A program made the translations under genes and the position numbers. 64,000 nucleotides of DNA from positions 15,118,309 through 15,182,308 of the forward strand of contig NC_092025.1 of assembly GCF_042242105.1 (NCBI RefSeq), written 5' to 3'. Shown here piece after piece: positions 37,859 through 49,743 of the stretch. Under the pieces are notes generated by a model that saw only the letters and a list, made by a program, of their open reading frames with translations, searched no databases and was not told where the DNA came from. Origin of the DNA: Pempheris klunzingeri. Taxonomy: Eukaryota; Chordata; Actinopteri; Acropomatiformes; Pempheridae. Within the stretch, counting starts at the first letter, position 1; every line of letters begins with the position of its first letter.

Positions 37859-38377
37859 GGACTGGAGCAGGAGTTGTGTAAAAGGGGCTGAAGTCCTGCG
37901 CTGCGTCCTCCACTGCTGCTGCTGCTGCGCTGTAAAGTAGACTCACCGCCTGATTAGTAAATGCTGCCAGACCGCTTTCTGTCGTGGACAAACAAACAGA
38001 CAAGCGACACACCCTGCTGAAGGTCCAGGACTCCGCCGAGCGGTGGGCGAGGCAGCCTGAACTCCGCCGCTCCGTCCAGATGGGCTGTCCGCGCAGGAGC
38101 GACCCGGCCGGTGGTCAAGGTGGGGCGTATTACTGTGAGGCTGCGAGGCTGTCTGTGCGTCTCTGCTGGCTAAATACTTCTTCCTGTCAGCCTGATTTAG
38201 CCTGTGGCGGCTTGATGACCCAGTTTGCGTGGAAACGACAACTGGGAAACCATCCTTAACACGACTTTATTCAAGTAAAATTCACCTCTGCAGGTCTGAT
38301 TTCTGGTTTCTGTTCAGTTTGGCGTCGTCAGATCCTCGAGGATTTAGATTTGATGTTATAGGAGTTCTGGCTGAAGG

Positions 38378-38380
<3 letters not shown>

Positions 38381-38453
<73 letters not shown>

Positions 38454-38454
38454 T
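38381..38454. repeat. (TG)n microsatellite
   Basis: A GT run of about 36 units inside the presumed first intron of the miR-22 host transcript. Confidence 0.95.
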
Positions 38455-39747
38455 CATTTAGATCATATCATCCAGGCCTGCTGACACTGGGGAAGTGATA
38501 TGATATGGCACCCTAGAAATCTGACCACAACCCCCCAGCTCATGCAAACATTTACTGAAACATTTAGATGACTGACACAGTCAAAGTGTGGGCAGAGGCT
38601 TTTCTAAAAGTGCTGCATGGAGTATTTGCACATGCAGTTATTTCACAAAGGCAGATAGCAGCTAAAGGGCTGCATGAAATGTGCTAAAAAGTCAGAATTA
38701 CGTCTAAATTAATACGGAGGGGAACAAAAAGCCAGCGAAGGTCCACAAACGGCTTGTTATCAGTGCTAACAGATTTACAGATTTGTTTTTACATTATCTT
38801 TAAACCTACTGTGGCTGCCACAGTTAGAAAATCAGGAAAACTTCAGGCCTTCAGAGAATTCATTGAGTCATTTAGAAGCGCTTAACTGCCAAATGTTGGA
38901 TTTCCAGGCCATAACGAGCTGTTGCAGTTGGAAGTTGAGGTCTGCATTAATAAAATCCAAACTTGTCAGAAAGTGTCAGCGTTTGCAGCCCCCTTTTTAA
39001 AATGTGCTGAGTTCATTATAGGCCAAGAAAAAAGCCTGTGCTCAAGTAGGGGATAGGTGAAAATCAGGAAGACGGCTGGGGCCGAGTCATTCCTCAGAAA
39101 TGCAGTGACACCAGCAGTCATCTGGCAGATCTTTACTCAAATGAACGTGTGTGAACACAGTTTATGTTACTGTGGATGTTTGTAAGGATCAGTGACACAT
39201 TCCTGAAGCAGGTGATGTAACAAAATATTCAGGCCTCTCTATCTCTCATGTCTCCTTAAGTCATAAACCAACATTTCTTTGTAGAGTTTTACTTCTATAA
39301 AGCATTTTAAAAGCAGTGATGTATGCTCAGTGTTTCTCTGGGATGAATAGTTAAGGGGGGGGGGGCTTAGTGTAGTGCATGTTACATCGATGGAGCCCGT
39401 CTTACATAATTGTACAGCCAGAGTTCAGTGTGCAGGTAGGAATGCGCAATAGGCTGTGTCACGAGCCGCATTTGTGCCATTGCAACCCAGAGCGTGACAT
39501 AAGCCACCCTGTCGATGAGGATCACATGAGGATGACAGGGTGTCGGTTAAAAAGCAACTCATCTTGTCCACATGCGTTGTTTGCCCTGCATGCAGGCAAA
39601 AGAAGCAGCCTCTCTCGTGCTGTTTTATTGCCTACATTTGCAGAAGTGAAGCCATCTTGCTCAACTTGGGTTACACCCTTCATTCCTATTGCGTGCCTTG
39701 TCAAGGGAGGATGGGGCAAGAAGGGATGTGTTATGTAGGTTCATTTA

Positions 39748-39763
39748 GGGGGGGGGGGGGGGG
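39748..39763. repeat. Long G homopolymer
   Basis: A run of about 16 G bases. A second run of about 11 G is at 39355-39365. Both lie in the presumed miR-22 host intron. Confidence 0.9.
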
Positions 39764-41579
39764 AATCCAGTTCTTTCAAACAAAATGGCAGAGACTGCCC
39801 GGGGACAGGCTTACAGGCCTCATGCAGCACATTACCATCTCACAGGATGTCATGGATTCGGAATGGCATTCGGCTATTCCTCTTAGCTAGAAAAACAACC
39901 CACACTCCTTATTTGTAGTGAACTCAGGGTTAAAGTCAGATAGCCTTTAAAGTCCCACAACCAGCGAGCAGCAGAGCATAAGAAGAGGCTCCCTGCACTA
40001 TGATCAGCGTGTTGCCAAGGCCACCGCCCTTTCCCTGTCTTTGTCCCCATTCCCAGTCTAAAATGATCAGACTGTATTACAAGCTACAATCTGGGGCAGT
40101 AAACGTTCTCCAGCTGGGCCACACCCACAGCAAAGGAATGCACCTGAATTGATACGTGTGATAGCTGGAGAACATTTAATTATCGTGCGTTTCCACTCGC
40201 AGAGCCATAGCAGCAGTATGCAAATCTGCAGCTCTGCCATTTTGTGTGATAATTCTGCATTTCTTCCCATATTTTCCTGCGTAGCTGCTTTGCTGACGGT
40301 CAGACTGATGATTGAGGCGTCTTATCTCGTCGTCTCATGTCGTATCCTAAAACATGACCCTAAAACATGAGAAGGTCAAAAGAGAGAGGTCTGTATGTCC
40401 ATCACACGGCTTTTTGTTGTGTGTGCTGCGTCTACCTGTCTACCCGTCTCATCTGCCTTTTATTATGCATCTTTTCCCTAATACACAATTTCAAGCGCTC
40501 TAGATGAATAATTTCAAACTCTCTGAGTCGTACCGAGGCTCCATAGGCAAATCTCCTTAAGAGATGAAATGTCAATAGTTCCTCTTGGCATTGTACATTC
40601 ACACCCTCCTATTTACACACCATCATTGCTGTTTCTCTGTGACACGCACATCCTGCCCGTTCAGCTCCAGTGTGTCTTTCCTCTTTCTTATCCTCCCTGC
40701 AGTGGCAGCGACTGCACGTCCACAGCCCCAGATAAGCTCAGTCTTTTGTGTATTAGACTGTATGTTATCTCTTTTTACACTGTTGCCCCATGTATAAAAG
40801 CCTGTCTCAAGGCCGTCCACGCTGGCTGTCATGTGGCTCTGTATGAGTCTCTCGCTCGGATAAGACGGAAAGGAAGAAAGAAAGAGAGAGAGGAGGAAGT
40901 CTGAGGTGCTAAAAAAGGTTTTAAAAAAAAAAAAAAGACAGAGTGGAGGTGGAGGTGAAGGTGATCCTGACGGCGAAGCCATGTCCGCCTCGTCCAGGGC
41001 AGACCAGATGTAGACGAGCATATAGAGAGGAGGTGGGTGCGGGATAGAGGGATGGAAAAGAAGGAGTGCAAGAGACTGTGCGAGCCCACAGCAGCTGGAT
41101 GGAATTTCTAACATACGCAGCAGGAATGCCAGGAATGCAGGACAGTCTGATCTGACCGAGAGAGAGAGGGTGGAGAGGACAGACGAGTCAGGAAAGACAA
41201 AAAAAAAAGGAGAAGAGATATGGGAAAGAGTGGCACAGCAAAAGACCCGAGGGGGCTCAACACTGGCCGTCATTGTGACCATAAAGATACAGTCACTGTC
41301 TGCGGAGGGACTGGCACGCAATGGAACAAATAACTAATTCAGTTTCAGATTGAGGTTGTGGCAGCCATAGTCAACAGTTATGACTCGTACTGTACGTCCT
41401 CTTCCCTGGCTTCCTTCAGACCAACAGTGGCAGGAGCGTCTGTGCAGGCCTGTGGGGGAGGAGGGTGGTGGCTCGCTTCATGAGACTTATGTGACGAATC
41501 ACGGCCTTCTTTTGCTGAAGTTCCACCATTTGCGAGATCTGCTGCTCACTTTGCGAAACGCTTGCTCCATGTGTCTAGG

Positions 41580-42170
41580 GATGGCAATGCCCTTCTGTTC
41601 GTCTGTGGTTTGGGCCAGCCTGCAATATCTCAACAACCATCAGAGGGATTGACATGAAAATGGAGACACACAGTCATGCACCCCTCGCTGTGAACTGTAA
41701 TAGCCTTGGTGGTCCAAAGTTTATGACCTACTGTTAAGCCTAAGACCCAAGTTTATGAATACCTACTGTACTATAAACTAGCGTAATTCCCATCAGCCAC
41801 AGCTGTACTTTGTGTTTATTGCTGAGAAGCAAATGCTAGCATGCTAATATCCTAGACTAAGACTATGAACATCATCATTATTACCAGCTAAGCGTTAGCT
41901 TGTTAGCATAGTGAGCCTATAAGCATGATGACATTAGCATTTAAATGGTAAATGTGCTTGTGCAGCACCTCTCTTGTCTTTACCATTACATTCACATAAC
42001 ATTCATTTCAGGCTGCCAATGGAAACCTTTCACTCACACACACTTAAACACACTTTGGGGTTCAGTGCTCACTGACACTTTGACATGCAGGTTGGACGAC
42101 CCGCCCTGCCGCTGGAGCACAGCCTCACAGAGGCGCCATCGTGGCTGCAGACGCTTGTTTCCTGGTGGCC
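41580..42170. repeat. Teleost dispersed repeat interrupted by a second one
   Basis: The left part (41580-41945) has cagcctgcaatatctcaaca, cagctgtactttgtgttta and a gctagcatgctaa run; its continuation (cagcctcacagaggcgccat) resumes at 42118. Between them (about 41945-42110) lies sequence like another repeat type (atggtaaatgtgcttgtgca, cacacttaaacacac). Both types are abundant in fish genomes. The nesting implies the inner one inserted later. Confidence 0.55.
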
Positions 42171-43204
42171 AACAGCGGTACTGCAACAAGTAGAAATTCT
42201 CTGTAGCAGAGGTCTGTCTACCCATAGTGGATTTTTAAGGGCTAATGATGACAATAGTTTAGGACAGGAACAAGCTGGCGTTAAGGATTAGCGAGCTAGG
42301 CTATCACAGTCTGCACCTATTTGTCTCTCCGTGCAGAGCAGTGATGTGCATCCTCACGTGACACGACGAGTAGCCAAGAGGCAACACCACTTTAGGCTAA
42401 TGAGTTTCTGAAAGAGAGGAGAGACATCACAGCAACTCTTACTGGAATCAATGGCCGCCTTTTTTGGAGTCCACTAATCAAATACATGGCTAACTGATCA
42501 CTTGATTGTAGCAGATCCAGTAGACTTTGATTTGTTTTAATGGAAAATGGCTGGCTCATTTCTTTCAGCGGAGTTTATGAGTATGGCTTCTTTTTTCAGT
42601 GTTCATCAGTCACAAGTCAGAACAGGCAGTCGGGGCCTCTGCACGCTGACTCACCCACCTCAAAAATATTTTGACATTTGTCATGTAGATAAATTTGTCA
42701 GGAGGCGGAAGAAAACCTTGGAAGTGTTTTTCCGTGTAGAGCCTGTGTGTTTCTTGTATTGATCAGTTATGCGTCTGAATGGAAATGACTCTGTGGTCCT
42801 CTCAGGGTGATGCTGAAGTAAAACCCAAGCCGAGTGTGAGACAAAATGATTCCTCCCTACAGCGGTGTCTGTAAAATTTCCTGTTGAAATCTTGTTGATT
42901 GTGACCCAGCGCGCCCCCCCCTGCTGTGTTCAGGCTACAGGCTACAGGACACTCAAATACCTGACATTATTGTGGCTTCTCCTCAGTGCAGGAATGCACA
43001 GCATGTGTTACTCATCGTCAACCAGACAAGTGGAGCGTGCCCCCAATATCTCAAGATCACCTCCAGATTACATTCTTCGAAGGCACAGACCTGCTGTAGC
43101 TTTTGTGCGTCTTAGTCTCCCAGTGGTCCGTTTTCAAACTGTCGTTGTGATCAACCTCACTGGTCATGTTATATTGTTATTATTATATTATGTTTTGGGC
43201 TGAT

Positions 43205-43400
43205 TGCAGTTTTATTAAGCGATGGATGTGTTCACCAAATTTCATGGATAATCGTTTTTAGACACTCAAAACCACAAATGTCAGCCTCATGGTGGTGCTG
43301 TAGGGAAAGTCAGAGGATCACCAACGTGACAGGCTTCATCATGTGGGAGCCATTAAGCTCTGTACTAGATTTCATGACAGTCTAATCTAAAAATAATGCA
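43205..43400. repeat. Teleost dispersed repeat
   Basis: The phrases caccaaatttcatggataat, ctcatggtggtgctgtag and gtcagaggatcaccaa are typical of the same family as the copy at 41580-42170. Confidence 0.6.
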
Positions 43401-44268
43401 TATAGTGGCTTTAATTTATACAAGGTTGATTTTATGTATATTTACCATCTCCTCAATGTGAACCTGCCCGTTCATTTCAGCTGGAGCATTCGAATTTATT
43501 GACAGACCTGAACACACCACAAACTCCACATTAACAGGTTGTTTTCAGTAAGCCAGCTCCTCTATTCCGTTTGTTATACCTGTAGCTTAGTCAGACCCTC
43601 CTTGACAGGTTTTCCCTCTGATCATTCACTTTATTAATCAAAAACAAATAGTTCTTTGGACTTCTGAAAGGACTCCAAGATCTCTGCTTTCATGTTAGAG
43701 GCTGTCTACTCCTCTTCATCGCCTCGCTCTCGTGCTTCGTAACCACGGTAACTGACAAAAAAAAAAGAAGAAAAAAAGTAGAGTGCATTTCCAGAGGCCC
43801 GGGCTGTGATTTTGAGCATCATAACTGAGAGAGTATCTAAGAATTTCTCGCTGGCACGGTATGACGTGCAGAGGCAGAGCTGAGCTGCCGTTGCACGTGT
43901 CCCTCTCTGTGATCTGAAGCATGATCTCGTGTGCATCTCTCCAGTCATTCTTACAGATCAGTTCATTTCACCCACTTATTCACAGCTGATCGTACACACC
44001 GTGGCTCGACTGCACCCACTAACTGTACATGTGCGACTGGCTGCGGGCCAACTCTTACCCACGCTACTGGAGCCGGGAGTTTGGAGGGGAACTTAAGCAA
44101 TCTCTTATTCTCTTTCTGCAGGAATATGTGCACCCACAACAGACAAAGGGAAGAGAAGGAGTCGTGATTTGTGCCTCTGAGCGGGCTGTCCGTCACTCCG
44201 GGCTGTCTGGTTCGAACTCTCACGCTCCCTGGCTGACTCCCAGCACTCCCTCACCCTTGGCCCTGAAT

Positions 44269-44356
44269 GGCTGACACACAGCAGTTCTTCACTGGCAAGC
44301 TTTATGTTCCTGTACGCATGCTAAAGCTGCCAGCTGAAGAACTGCTCTGGTCAGCC
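44269..44356 (+). ncRNA. mir22: miR-22 precursor hairpin
   Basis: The 3p arm at 44324-44345 begins AAGCTGCCAGCTGAAGAACT and the 5p arm at 44283-44304 begins AGTTCTTCACTGGCAAGCTT. The 3p arm has the seed AGCTGCC of miR-22-3p and differs from the human form at position 11 (C for T) and in the last base; I recall the C form as the fish miR-22a type. The arms pair along their length, and GGCTGAC at 44269-44275 pairs perfectly with GTCAGCC at 44350-44356 as the lower stem. The loop is about ATGTTCCTGTACGCATGCTA. Confidence 0.96.
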
Positions 44357-44587
44357 CTGCCCCGGATGACTCAAGAAGAGGAAGCGGATGGGGGTTGGTG
44401 GGAAGAGGACTGAGGAAGACTGTTTCACACGCTCAGCACTCAGACTGGACTTTAATCATTGTTTATATTCCTGTGTTAATGACTTGTAAGCTATATTTCC
44501 ATTTTAGGCAGTATAGAATATTTATGTTGTGGCCACACATGTTGTTTTTCCCTCAAAGTTTGTCTGTGATGTGTTTTTTTTTCTTGC

Positions 44588-44600
44588 AATAAAGAATAAA
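44588..44600 (+). terminator. Paired poly(A) signals of miR-22 host transcript
   Basis: Two AATAAA hexamers (44588-44593 and 44595-44600) lie about 230 bases after the miR-22 hairpin. They fit the 3' end of the host transcript. Confidence 0.55.
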
Positions 44601-44612
44601 ATATTCTCTCAG

Positions 44613-46340
44613 ACTCAAAGGTTTATTGTTGTGGACAAAACTGCACACTGTGGACAATAAAACACATACCAGCACTGAAGGCCTTCTCATCCAGAAATAA
44701 CAGCACACACACAAAGAGGCACAATATGCAAAAATGCGTCACACTGATCCCTTTTAACTTTCAAGTCTCTAGTGAACCCATTAAGCGGGAACAAAAAAGA
44801 TCAGAGTAAATTAAATTAAAAATAAAATTGAAGTCAAGTGGCCTCACATATGCAATGACTTCACAGTCTTTGTTCTCTGGTGGCTGATCACCACATTAAC
44901 AAGTCAACCAGCTGACATTTAGTCAGAACTGTACGAATCCTGTAAGGTTGTTGTTACGTATTGATGTGAAACAGATGGAGAAAGAAATAACTTCTTCGGG
45001 TTCTACAGGCATCCCGGCGGCTTCAAGGGATTCTTTCACAAACCACAAACTTTCATGGCACGTTCACTGCCGAAGTCACAAGATTATCAAACAGAGGAAA
45101 GTACTGAGATAACTCACTGAAACATAATGTTCATAAGACATAAGTTTTCACACCAGTGTTTCAACTTAATACATTTGGCTTCAGCAGCAGGTTAAATTAT
45201 TACTTAATTACATTTAGCTGAATTGGTTTGATAAAGGAAAAATTTAAGGTTCACAAATCAGTTTATAAAATGGCCCAATCATCGTAATTGTCAGATGAAA
45301 TGCTTGTCATTTTTCAGTGGTCCTCCATATATAAATCTGACTTTGCCGGTACACATACAGTACTCTGCACTCAGCGTTTCCTCGCGTTTATCAGACAAAT
45401 CACATCAGAAGACTGAAAAGGTAATAGTATGAATATTTTGCACACTGATCATTAGGAAAGTACAGATAGAATTAGAAAAGATGAGGTGAAAATTGATTGT
45501 TGTTGCTCCACTTAACCTTCAACTTCAGGGTTTTTGTGCAGTTCCTCCAAATCACCACTAGATGGCGCAGAACTCACGGTGAAACTGCGGACATACGAAC
45601 TAAAACATCTCCATTAAGAGAACTGAGGGAGTTAAAGTCAGTCAGACTAGTTCATTGCCACCTAAAGTGGATTTAGATTATTTTAAATCTGCAGTTTGTT
45701 AAATGGGCAAAACCCGGAGGGATGATTTTTAACCCTCAAATTCATCCAGTGAGATTGAAAGTGTGTGAAATCCTCACTGCGTCTCTGTCGCCTGCTATTT
45801 AATAAACTGGTGGCCTGTAGTGCCACTTAAGTACAAGACTGACTTTTATTTTGATACGAACGATTATTTGATGATCCTGGACGTGTTCAACACAAACAAA
45901 ACTCCACTGACCAAATCACAAATTGTTCAAGGGAATTTATTGTACAGATTAATAATCATGTAGTCGATGAGCACCAATGAATGAACGACTAAAACTGTCC
46001 TGTTGAATGTCTGTGATGGAAAGTGGTGGAGTAAACATTCACATTTGCTCTTACTGAAGTGAAATATTATCTGCGAAATGCAGTGTTAAAGTTTTCATTA
46101 TACAGAATGGGTTATATAATTATTACTGATGCATTAATCAGTAGGAATGGGCTTTATTGTAGCTGGTTAATGTGGAGCCAAGTGTCACTATTCACATGCT
46201 TTTGATATTAGGCGAGAATCATGATTTAAAGGGGCCAGAGCGTTTTATGTGGCACCTTGTAAAACTCGAATGAATGTTGAACGCTGTAAAATGTCAGAAT
46301 ATGACTTTACAGAAGGCTCTGAGTCAGCAGAGCCCTTACA
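44613..46340. other. Intergenic spacer between miR-22 host and TRARG1
   Basis: AT-rich sequence with no recognised gene. A family 1 dispersed repeat copy is at about 46015-46200. Confidence 0.45.
46015..46200 (+). repeat. Dispersed teleost repeat, family 1 (copy 5)
   Basis: It shares gtggtggagtaaacattcac and the gatgcattaatcagta, ttattgtagctggttaatg phrases with the other copies. Boundaries are approximate. Confidence 0.45.
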
Positions 46341-46876
46341 GTGTGCACCTCACTCCCTCACACACCCTGCGCCCCGTCCTCCATGCTGACCCAGCTGATG
46401 CACCCCGCGCGTAAATGGAAAGCTTTTACGCACCGCGCGTGTTCACTTCAGAAGAGGTTTAATTGTTGTTTTTGCATTGTCACACGCCTCGACTGGTGCA
46501 TAAGTAGGCCTCAGACACTGGGGATGTGCTGTGGAGATGTAAGGGATGCGGTAATACCTCACTACATAATAGAGAGGGGGTGGGGGGTGGGGGGGGGTAA
46601 AAGGCAGAGCGCGCGTCCGGACTCCCTCCGCCAACTAAACGCGAGAGGGACTCAGACATCAATAACATCTCGCTCATCAATAAGAAATTTTGATGGAGTT
46701 AGATTGCTTAATTAAATAGCTTGCCTTGAAGGTATTGGGCTCTCTGAATTTATAACATTTAATCTAATGACCCCCAATGGAGAACATCTGAAGGAAGACT
46801 CCTCAGCATCTGCATCTACAGGACAGCGGCTCGGTCAGACACGCATTAAGACTTCAAGATTTCTTATTGTTCAGTG

Positions 46877-47679
46877 ATGGCTATCAACACTGATGCTGCC
46901 TTTGGGAAAAGCGCCCTCGGCGAGAGGGAAGTTTCCAATCCCACCGACTTCCAGGACACGGAGAAGCTGCTGAGCACCGCGACCACGGAGCCCAGCGGGC
47001 AGAGCAACATCAAGGCGTCTGACTCCTTCTCCCTCAACATCAGAGGGAGCGTCCGGTCTCTGGACGCGGACCAGAACGGACACAGATCGCCGCTAAAGTC
47101 GGGCTCCATCGGGCAGCTGGCGGCCCCACCCAAGTCCGCGTCCCGGCTCAGCCTGGGCCCGCTGCCCTCCCCGCTGCCGCCCGGCTCCGTACCCCCGAGT
47201 TACTTCTGGCTCGCCGTGCTGTCCTGTTTCTGCCCCGCCGTGCCGCTCAACATATGTGCCTTGTGGTATGCAAATGTGGTGAGTTTACAGCTTTCTTCAT
47301 AACAACACAATGTAGGACAATCTGTCTGTGCGTGGGATGCTTTACTCCAAGTGCAACTATCTTTTCAGACATTACAGGTGTTTTGCTTCTATTGTTCTTC
47401 CAAGTAATTATTTCATTCCTGATCACCTCCTTCCCCATTAGTCGAGGTCCATTCTCCATACAGGAGATATTGAGGGGGCAAGGAAGTATGGGCGTCTGTC
47501 TATGCTGCTTAGCTGTCTGGCAATGCTGCTGGGTGTGGCTGTCATCATCTTCATAGTGTTTACAATAGGTAAAGAGACATAAACACATAAAACAAACACA
47601 CTCACTCACTCACAAGGCTCACTGTGAAGCTGTGTATCTTAATTTCCCTTCTCTCTGTTTCTCAGAGACCCAGAAGTGA
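46877..47679 (+). CDS. trarg1: TRARG1 (trafficking regulator of GLUT4; CD225/dispanin family)
   Basis: The exons are 46877-47278, 47442-47568 and 47666-47679, giving 180 aa (phases 0 and 1). The N-terminal 110 residues are polar, Ser/Pro-rich and poorly conserved. The CD225 domain follows: a first membrane segment (SYFWLAVLSCFCPAVPLNIC), the loop ALWYANVSRSILHTGDIEGA then RKYGRLS, and a second membrane segment (MLLSCLAMLLGVAVIIFIVF), ending TIETQK. The layout matches TUSC5/TRARG1, which in adipose and muscle regulates GLUT4 vesicle recycling; the function here is by family. The last coding exon holds only four full codons and the stop. The start is the ATG at 46877; a GTG codon directly before it is not used. 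The poly(A) signal is at 48598. Confidence 0.88.
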
Positions 47680-48597
47680 ACTGCGGGATGGAGGGAGTCT
47701 CCTTTAACTTCGTCTGATCTCAAATTTGCACAGAAGATGGAGGAAAGAAGATTAAAGATGAAAAAGCACAAAAACAAGCTGAAGAGACTCTAATGTACAA
47801 CTTATTGTTTTTCTTAATGCTATGGATGAGAGAAACAAAAAGGAAAGAAAGCGCAGGCTGTTTCACTTTTTCTGGCAACGCTCACGTCCAATAACCCCAC
47901 AAACTCAGGAACAAAGGAGAGAAAATAAAGGCTGCACACAGTGATGGTGTCGGATCATCAGACATCACATTCTGTGGAGAAAGTTTAAACTACTCATAGT
48001 TCAAACTACAGGTGCACTGACGCAGGCTACACCTGCCTGATACACAGACAATTGGATGGCACTACAGTGTACTTATTAAGACAAATCATTGGATAAGTCC
48101 TAAAGAGTGACAAACACGAACATCACAACACAACCAAAACACAAAATAAGATTTGTACGTGACGTGAAGATAATCAAACACACTCTCAAGTCATCAGTGC
48201 ACCTCTAGTCTGTAATGTCGCCACTGCCTGCCCTGTTTCCCTTTACAAAAAGCACGGACTGACTCCTCTTTCTGTTTTATCGGCTGTGGGGAAGACGTAT
48301 AAACTGATTTCATACACTGTTTACAAGTTTAAAACTCATGTACGGTTATCACAACAACGCCCTGCCGCAGTCATAGTGTGATATCTCGCTTTGCGTGCTA
48401 ATATGATAAACTAAACAGATTCCTGTTCGGGCTCTACCGAACTGCCTGGATATCTTCACCTCATTAAGTTTATGATATACTGCAAGATATGAATGGGGTT
48501 GTTCTCCCTGTATGCACTGCTCTTGGCACTCCGATGTTGGTGTTTATACATTTATACTGTATGACTGGTTTACTGTGCCATAGATCTGCATGTCTGA

Positions 48598-48603
48598 AAT
48601 AAA
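48598..48603 (+). terminator. Poly(A) signal of TRARG1
   Basis: AATAAA lies about 920 bases after the TRARG1 stop. No other AATAAA appears to be better placed, except an earlier one at about 47925. The region between would be the 3'UTR. Confidence 0.5.
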
Positions 48604-48998
48604 CTTATGACTGAGCATGACGAAGATGAAAGATGATCACCTTTATTTTATCAGGCACTGCCAATACTATACAAAGAAGTATGACAACAATCCCAGTACA
48701 CAATGCCAGTAAAATATGACTGCATACATTTATAGAGTTCAAATAATGACAGGATAGAAGTGGCAATACATACATTAAGAGATGGAGATGTTATCATAAT
48801 TCAGCAAATAAATAAACTTAAACCCTCTCACTTTCAATTAAGACTTTTCTTTATGTGATAGATTGTTCTGTTTGAAATAAAAATACTTTTTTAACTTGTT
48901 AAACTGTTGTTTTAAGGACAGTATGTTGCAGTAGAAGAAAAACGTATGAAACAATTAAAAAAGGTCTTTAAAATGAATAATTTTTGGTACTTAAAGAA

Positions 48999-49650
48999 TC
49001 AGTGGAAAGTGTAGAGCAACAGGAGTATGGTGCAGATTCCAATCACTCCGCCTAGAATCAAAGAGTCCCGCCTCTTGCGCAAATTGATTTTCTGGATGAG
49101 GCTGTTGATGGCGGGGAAACGATCTGAGGGGCGGGGAGGTGTGGTGAAGGAAAATAATTAAGAAGGATTTTCCCCTCCTTGCAGTGAGTAAGAGACAGAG
49201 AACAGCAGGGAAAATACATCAGCAGGACTCTTAACACAACCAGGAAAGAGAACAAGTGGAGCCTAATGGTGCCGTCTACTGTCTGTCGCTCCAGCCTTCA
49301 CTGTGAGTGAGGTTGTGTTGTGACGTCGTCTACTCTGGTTCTGCAGCCGAGAAATGTTCGACATGTGCAAAACCGAAACTTTCAGCTTAACAGAGAGGAA
49401 GTCAAGCAGGTCAGGCGAAGAGAAAATGAAACGATTAAAAGGATACTGGCCAAAGTTGTGACCCTGGTTTGAATGGACTTCAACATCCCCCGCTGAAAAG
49501 TGATGTTCTCTTTGGTAGCCATGGCGATGCTGGAGGGAGAGAAAGCATGACGGACCAGTGGCAAAGATGCATATAGCTGTCGTCACAGCATCACATTAAG
49601 CTGGTTTTAAGGGTCTTGAATGTGCAGTGTTTGCTTATGATGTGTGTGTG

Positions 49651-49682
<32 letters not shown>

Positions 49683-49743
49683 GGAGGACAGTGAGCGGAG
49701 CACTAAAGCTTACCTTATTGCATTGTCAATAAGACTATCTGAG
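48999..49743 (-). CDS. gosr1: GOSR1 (Golgi SNARE GS28), last three exons only
   Basis: The exons are 49714-49743, 49447-49529 and 48999-49123, with phases that agree and an intact stop. They encode SDSLIDNAIS, IAMATKENITFQRGMLKSIQ, TRVTTLANRFPAINSLIQKI, NLRKRRDSLILGGVIGICTI and LLLLYTFH, which is the C-terminal SNARE motif and membrane anchor of GOSR1. This SNARE acts in ER-Golgi and intra-Golgi fusion. The 5' exons (the LFLKEHDHLRN type and those before) should lie at higher coordinates on the minus strand, but I found none up to 52.9 kb, where another gene cluster begins on the opposite strand. Either the gene is split by a long intron holding that cluster, or the 5' part is lost. The three exons show no damage. 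Confidence 0.88.
49641..49678. repeat. (GT)n microsatellite in GOSR1 intron
   Basis: A GT run of about 18 units between two GOSR1 exons. Confidence 0.9.

Larger units (their letters stand above)
37860..44612 (+). ncRNA. mir22hg: Presumed miR-22 host transcript
   Basis: The 3' half is anchored by an intact miR-22 hairpin (44269-44356) and paired poly(A) signals (44588 and 44595). The 5' end is placed near a GC-rich block at 37860-38120, where a possible donor (GGTCAAG|GTGGGG, exon end at about 38119) follows, and where CRE-like sites stand upstream. Possible last-exon acceptors are CTTATTCACAG (ends about 43983) and TTTCTGCAG (ends 44120). No convincing long conserved ORF spans the unit; in mammals MIR22HG is a multi-exon non-coding RNA carrying miR-22 in an exon. 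Exon structure here is inference. The context (TLCD2, TRARG1 nearby) agrees with the human 17p13.3 neighbourhood. Confidence 0.55.

Noticed and set aside
37984-38259. ORF starting MGCPRRSDPAGGQ as a protein gene
   Set aside because: It sits in the GC-rich 5' end of the presumed miR-22 host and runs over a likely donor; no conserved domain was recognised.
40623-41321. Long minus-strand ORF of 232 codons
   Set aside because: It is built from CT-rich low-complexity DNA with no family motif and no splice context, and it lies inside the presumed miR-22 host intron.
44029-44274. ORF starting MCDWLRANSYPRYWSREF
   Set aside because: It overlaps the exon that carries miR-22 and crosses a strong acceptor; no family was recognised, so it is more likely non-coding.
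48999-49743. GOSR1 exons as a processed pseudogene
   Set aside because: Introns with proper splice sites are present and the frame is intact, so it is not a retrocopy.
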